Source: a bacterium (lineage in GTDB: Bacteria; Pseudomonadota; Alphaproteobacteria; Caulobacterales; Caulobacteraceae). From it: a DNA stretch of 32,092 bases. Numbering within the stretch: the first letter of the stretch is position 1; the number at the start of each line of letters is the position of its first letter. Of this stretch, positions 31,807-32,092 are shown piece by piece. A program made the translations under genes and the position numbers. The notes under the pieces were generated by a model, which was given only the letters and a program-made list of their open reading frames with translations, was not told the DNA's origin and searched no databases. Location of the stretch: NCBI GenBank assembly GCA_030824495.1, contig JAVBXP010000045.1:1-32092 (forward strand), given 5' to 3'.

Positions 31807-31876
31807 TGGAACCCGCTGGGCAAAACGCCTCCGGCAGTCAAAATGACGTCGGTCCCTGAGAAAAGGATCTAGTGCT

Positions 31877-32092
31877 ATGGGGATGAACTCCGTCAACACG
31901 AACGCTGGCGCAATGATCGCGCTGCAAAACCTGAACACCACCAACAAGGACTTGGGCGTGACCCAGGCCCGGATCAACACCGGCCTGAAGATCGCGAACG
32001 CCAAGGACAACGGCGCCATCTGGGCCATCGCCCAGAACCAACGCGCTGAATCGACCTCCCTCAACGCCGTCGTCTCGTCGCTGCAACGCGGC
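31877..32092 (+). CDS. Flagellin, N-terminal part (runs off the window)
   Basis: The first 72 residues only. They read [20 protein letters not shown], then [22 protein letters not shown], the conserved N-terminal D0/D1 helix of flagellin, closely matching the Caulobacter FljK/FljL type ([20 protein letters not shown]). The ATG is preceded by AAAAGGA at 31861-31867, about 9 nt before it. Glycosylation sites lie in the later part, outside the window. The gene is driven by the sigma-54 promoter at 31791-31806 and is the presumed target of FlbT, FlaF and FlmG. A second ATG, two codons in at 31883, is less likely by comparison with the family. Confidence 0.95.
   Translation, partial: MGMNSVNTNAGAMIALQNLNTTNKDLGVTQARINTGLKIANAKDNGAIWAIAQNQRAESTSLNAVVSSLQRG

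Noticed and set aside
32090..32092. Flagellin gene appears truncated at 72 residues
   Set aside because: The frame is open to the last base. The truncation is the window edge, not a mutation.

Overview
The window is high-GC, densely packed alphaproteobacterial chromosome, most likely from the family Caulobacteraceae (Caulobacter or a close relative). The strongest evidence is the right end: a TPR-glycosyltransferase of the FlmG type lies divergent to flbT-flaF, followed by the start of a Caulobacter-type flagellin gene with FlbD-like, IHF and sigma-54 sites upstream. A PEPxxWA-CTERM exported protein, frequent GTG/TTG starts and the overall gene content agree. I see no rRNA, tRNA, insertion sequence, prophage or CRISPR array.

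Layout, left to right. 1-5.5 kb: tail of a pentad-repeat protein, an exported M49-like metallopeptidase followed 6 bp later by an MscS channel, a DUF488 protein, an M48 integral-membrane protease and small or exported hypotheticals. 5.5-9.4 kb: an exported DUF885 protein, a small cysteine-containing hypothetical (minus strand) and an ABC-F ATPase. 9.4-10.7 kb: an ArsR-type repressor with an SRPBCC/AHSA1 protein, divergent from a YCII-related protein, around a perfect 16-bp palindrome containing the repressor start codon. 10.8-11.6 kb: a PEPxxWA-CTERM protein behind a textbook sigma-54 promoter. 11.6-14.8 kb: a gene-poor stretch holding the decayed 3' end of a nitronate monooxygenase paralogue, then an intact nitronate monooxygenase, a GNAT acetyltransferase and a KAS III-like ketoacyl synthase. 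15-18.8 kb: an 8-strand-type outer-membrane barrel protein, a DUF2188-like small protein, a DedA protein, a sterol desaturase-family hydroxylase translationally coupled to a small anchored protein, and a two-helix membrane protein.

18.9-21.6 kb is a complete arsenic module: arsR-arsC-acr3 on the minus strand and divergent arsH, with an inverted repeat in the 58-bp gap. 21.6-25.1 kb: a cytochrome P450 without the usual I-helix acidic residue, and a tightly coupled operon of an HD phosphohydrolase, a protein tyrosine phosphatase-like protein and a Nudix-derived winged-helix regulator of the NrtR/NadQ type. 25.1-28.9 kb: a universal stress protein with a partner hypothetical, a lipoprotein whose ribosome-binding site lies inside the preceding gene's terminator, a MoxR AAA+ ATPase and a very acidic protein. 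28.9-32.1 kb is the flagellin modification and regulation locus.

The best candidates for new biology are the HD-phosphatase-NadQ-like operon, the start-codon palindrome of the ArsR/SRPBCC/YCII unit, the sigma-54-driven PEPxxWA-CTERM gene and the terminator that buries a downstream ribosome-binding site. I did not find an obviously unprecedented multi-gene system. All family calls were made by reading motifs, without database searches.
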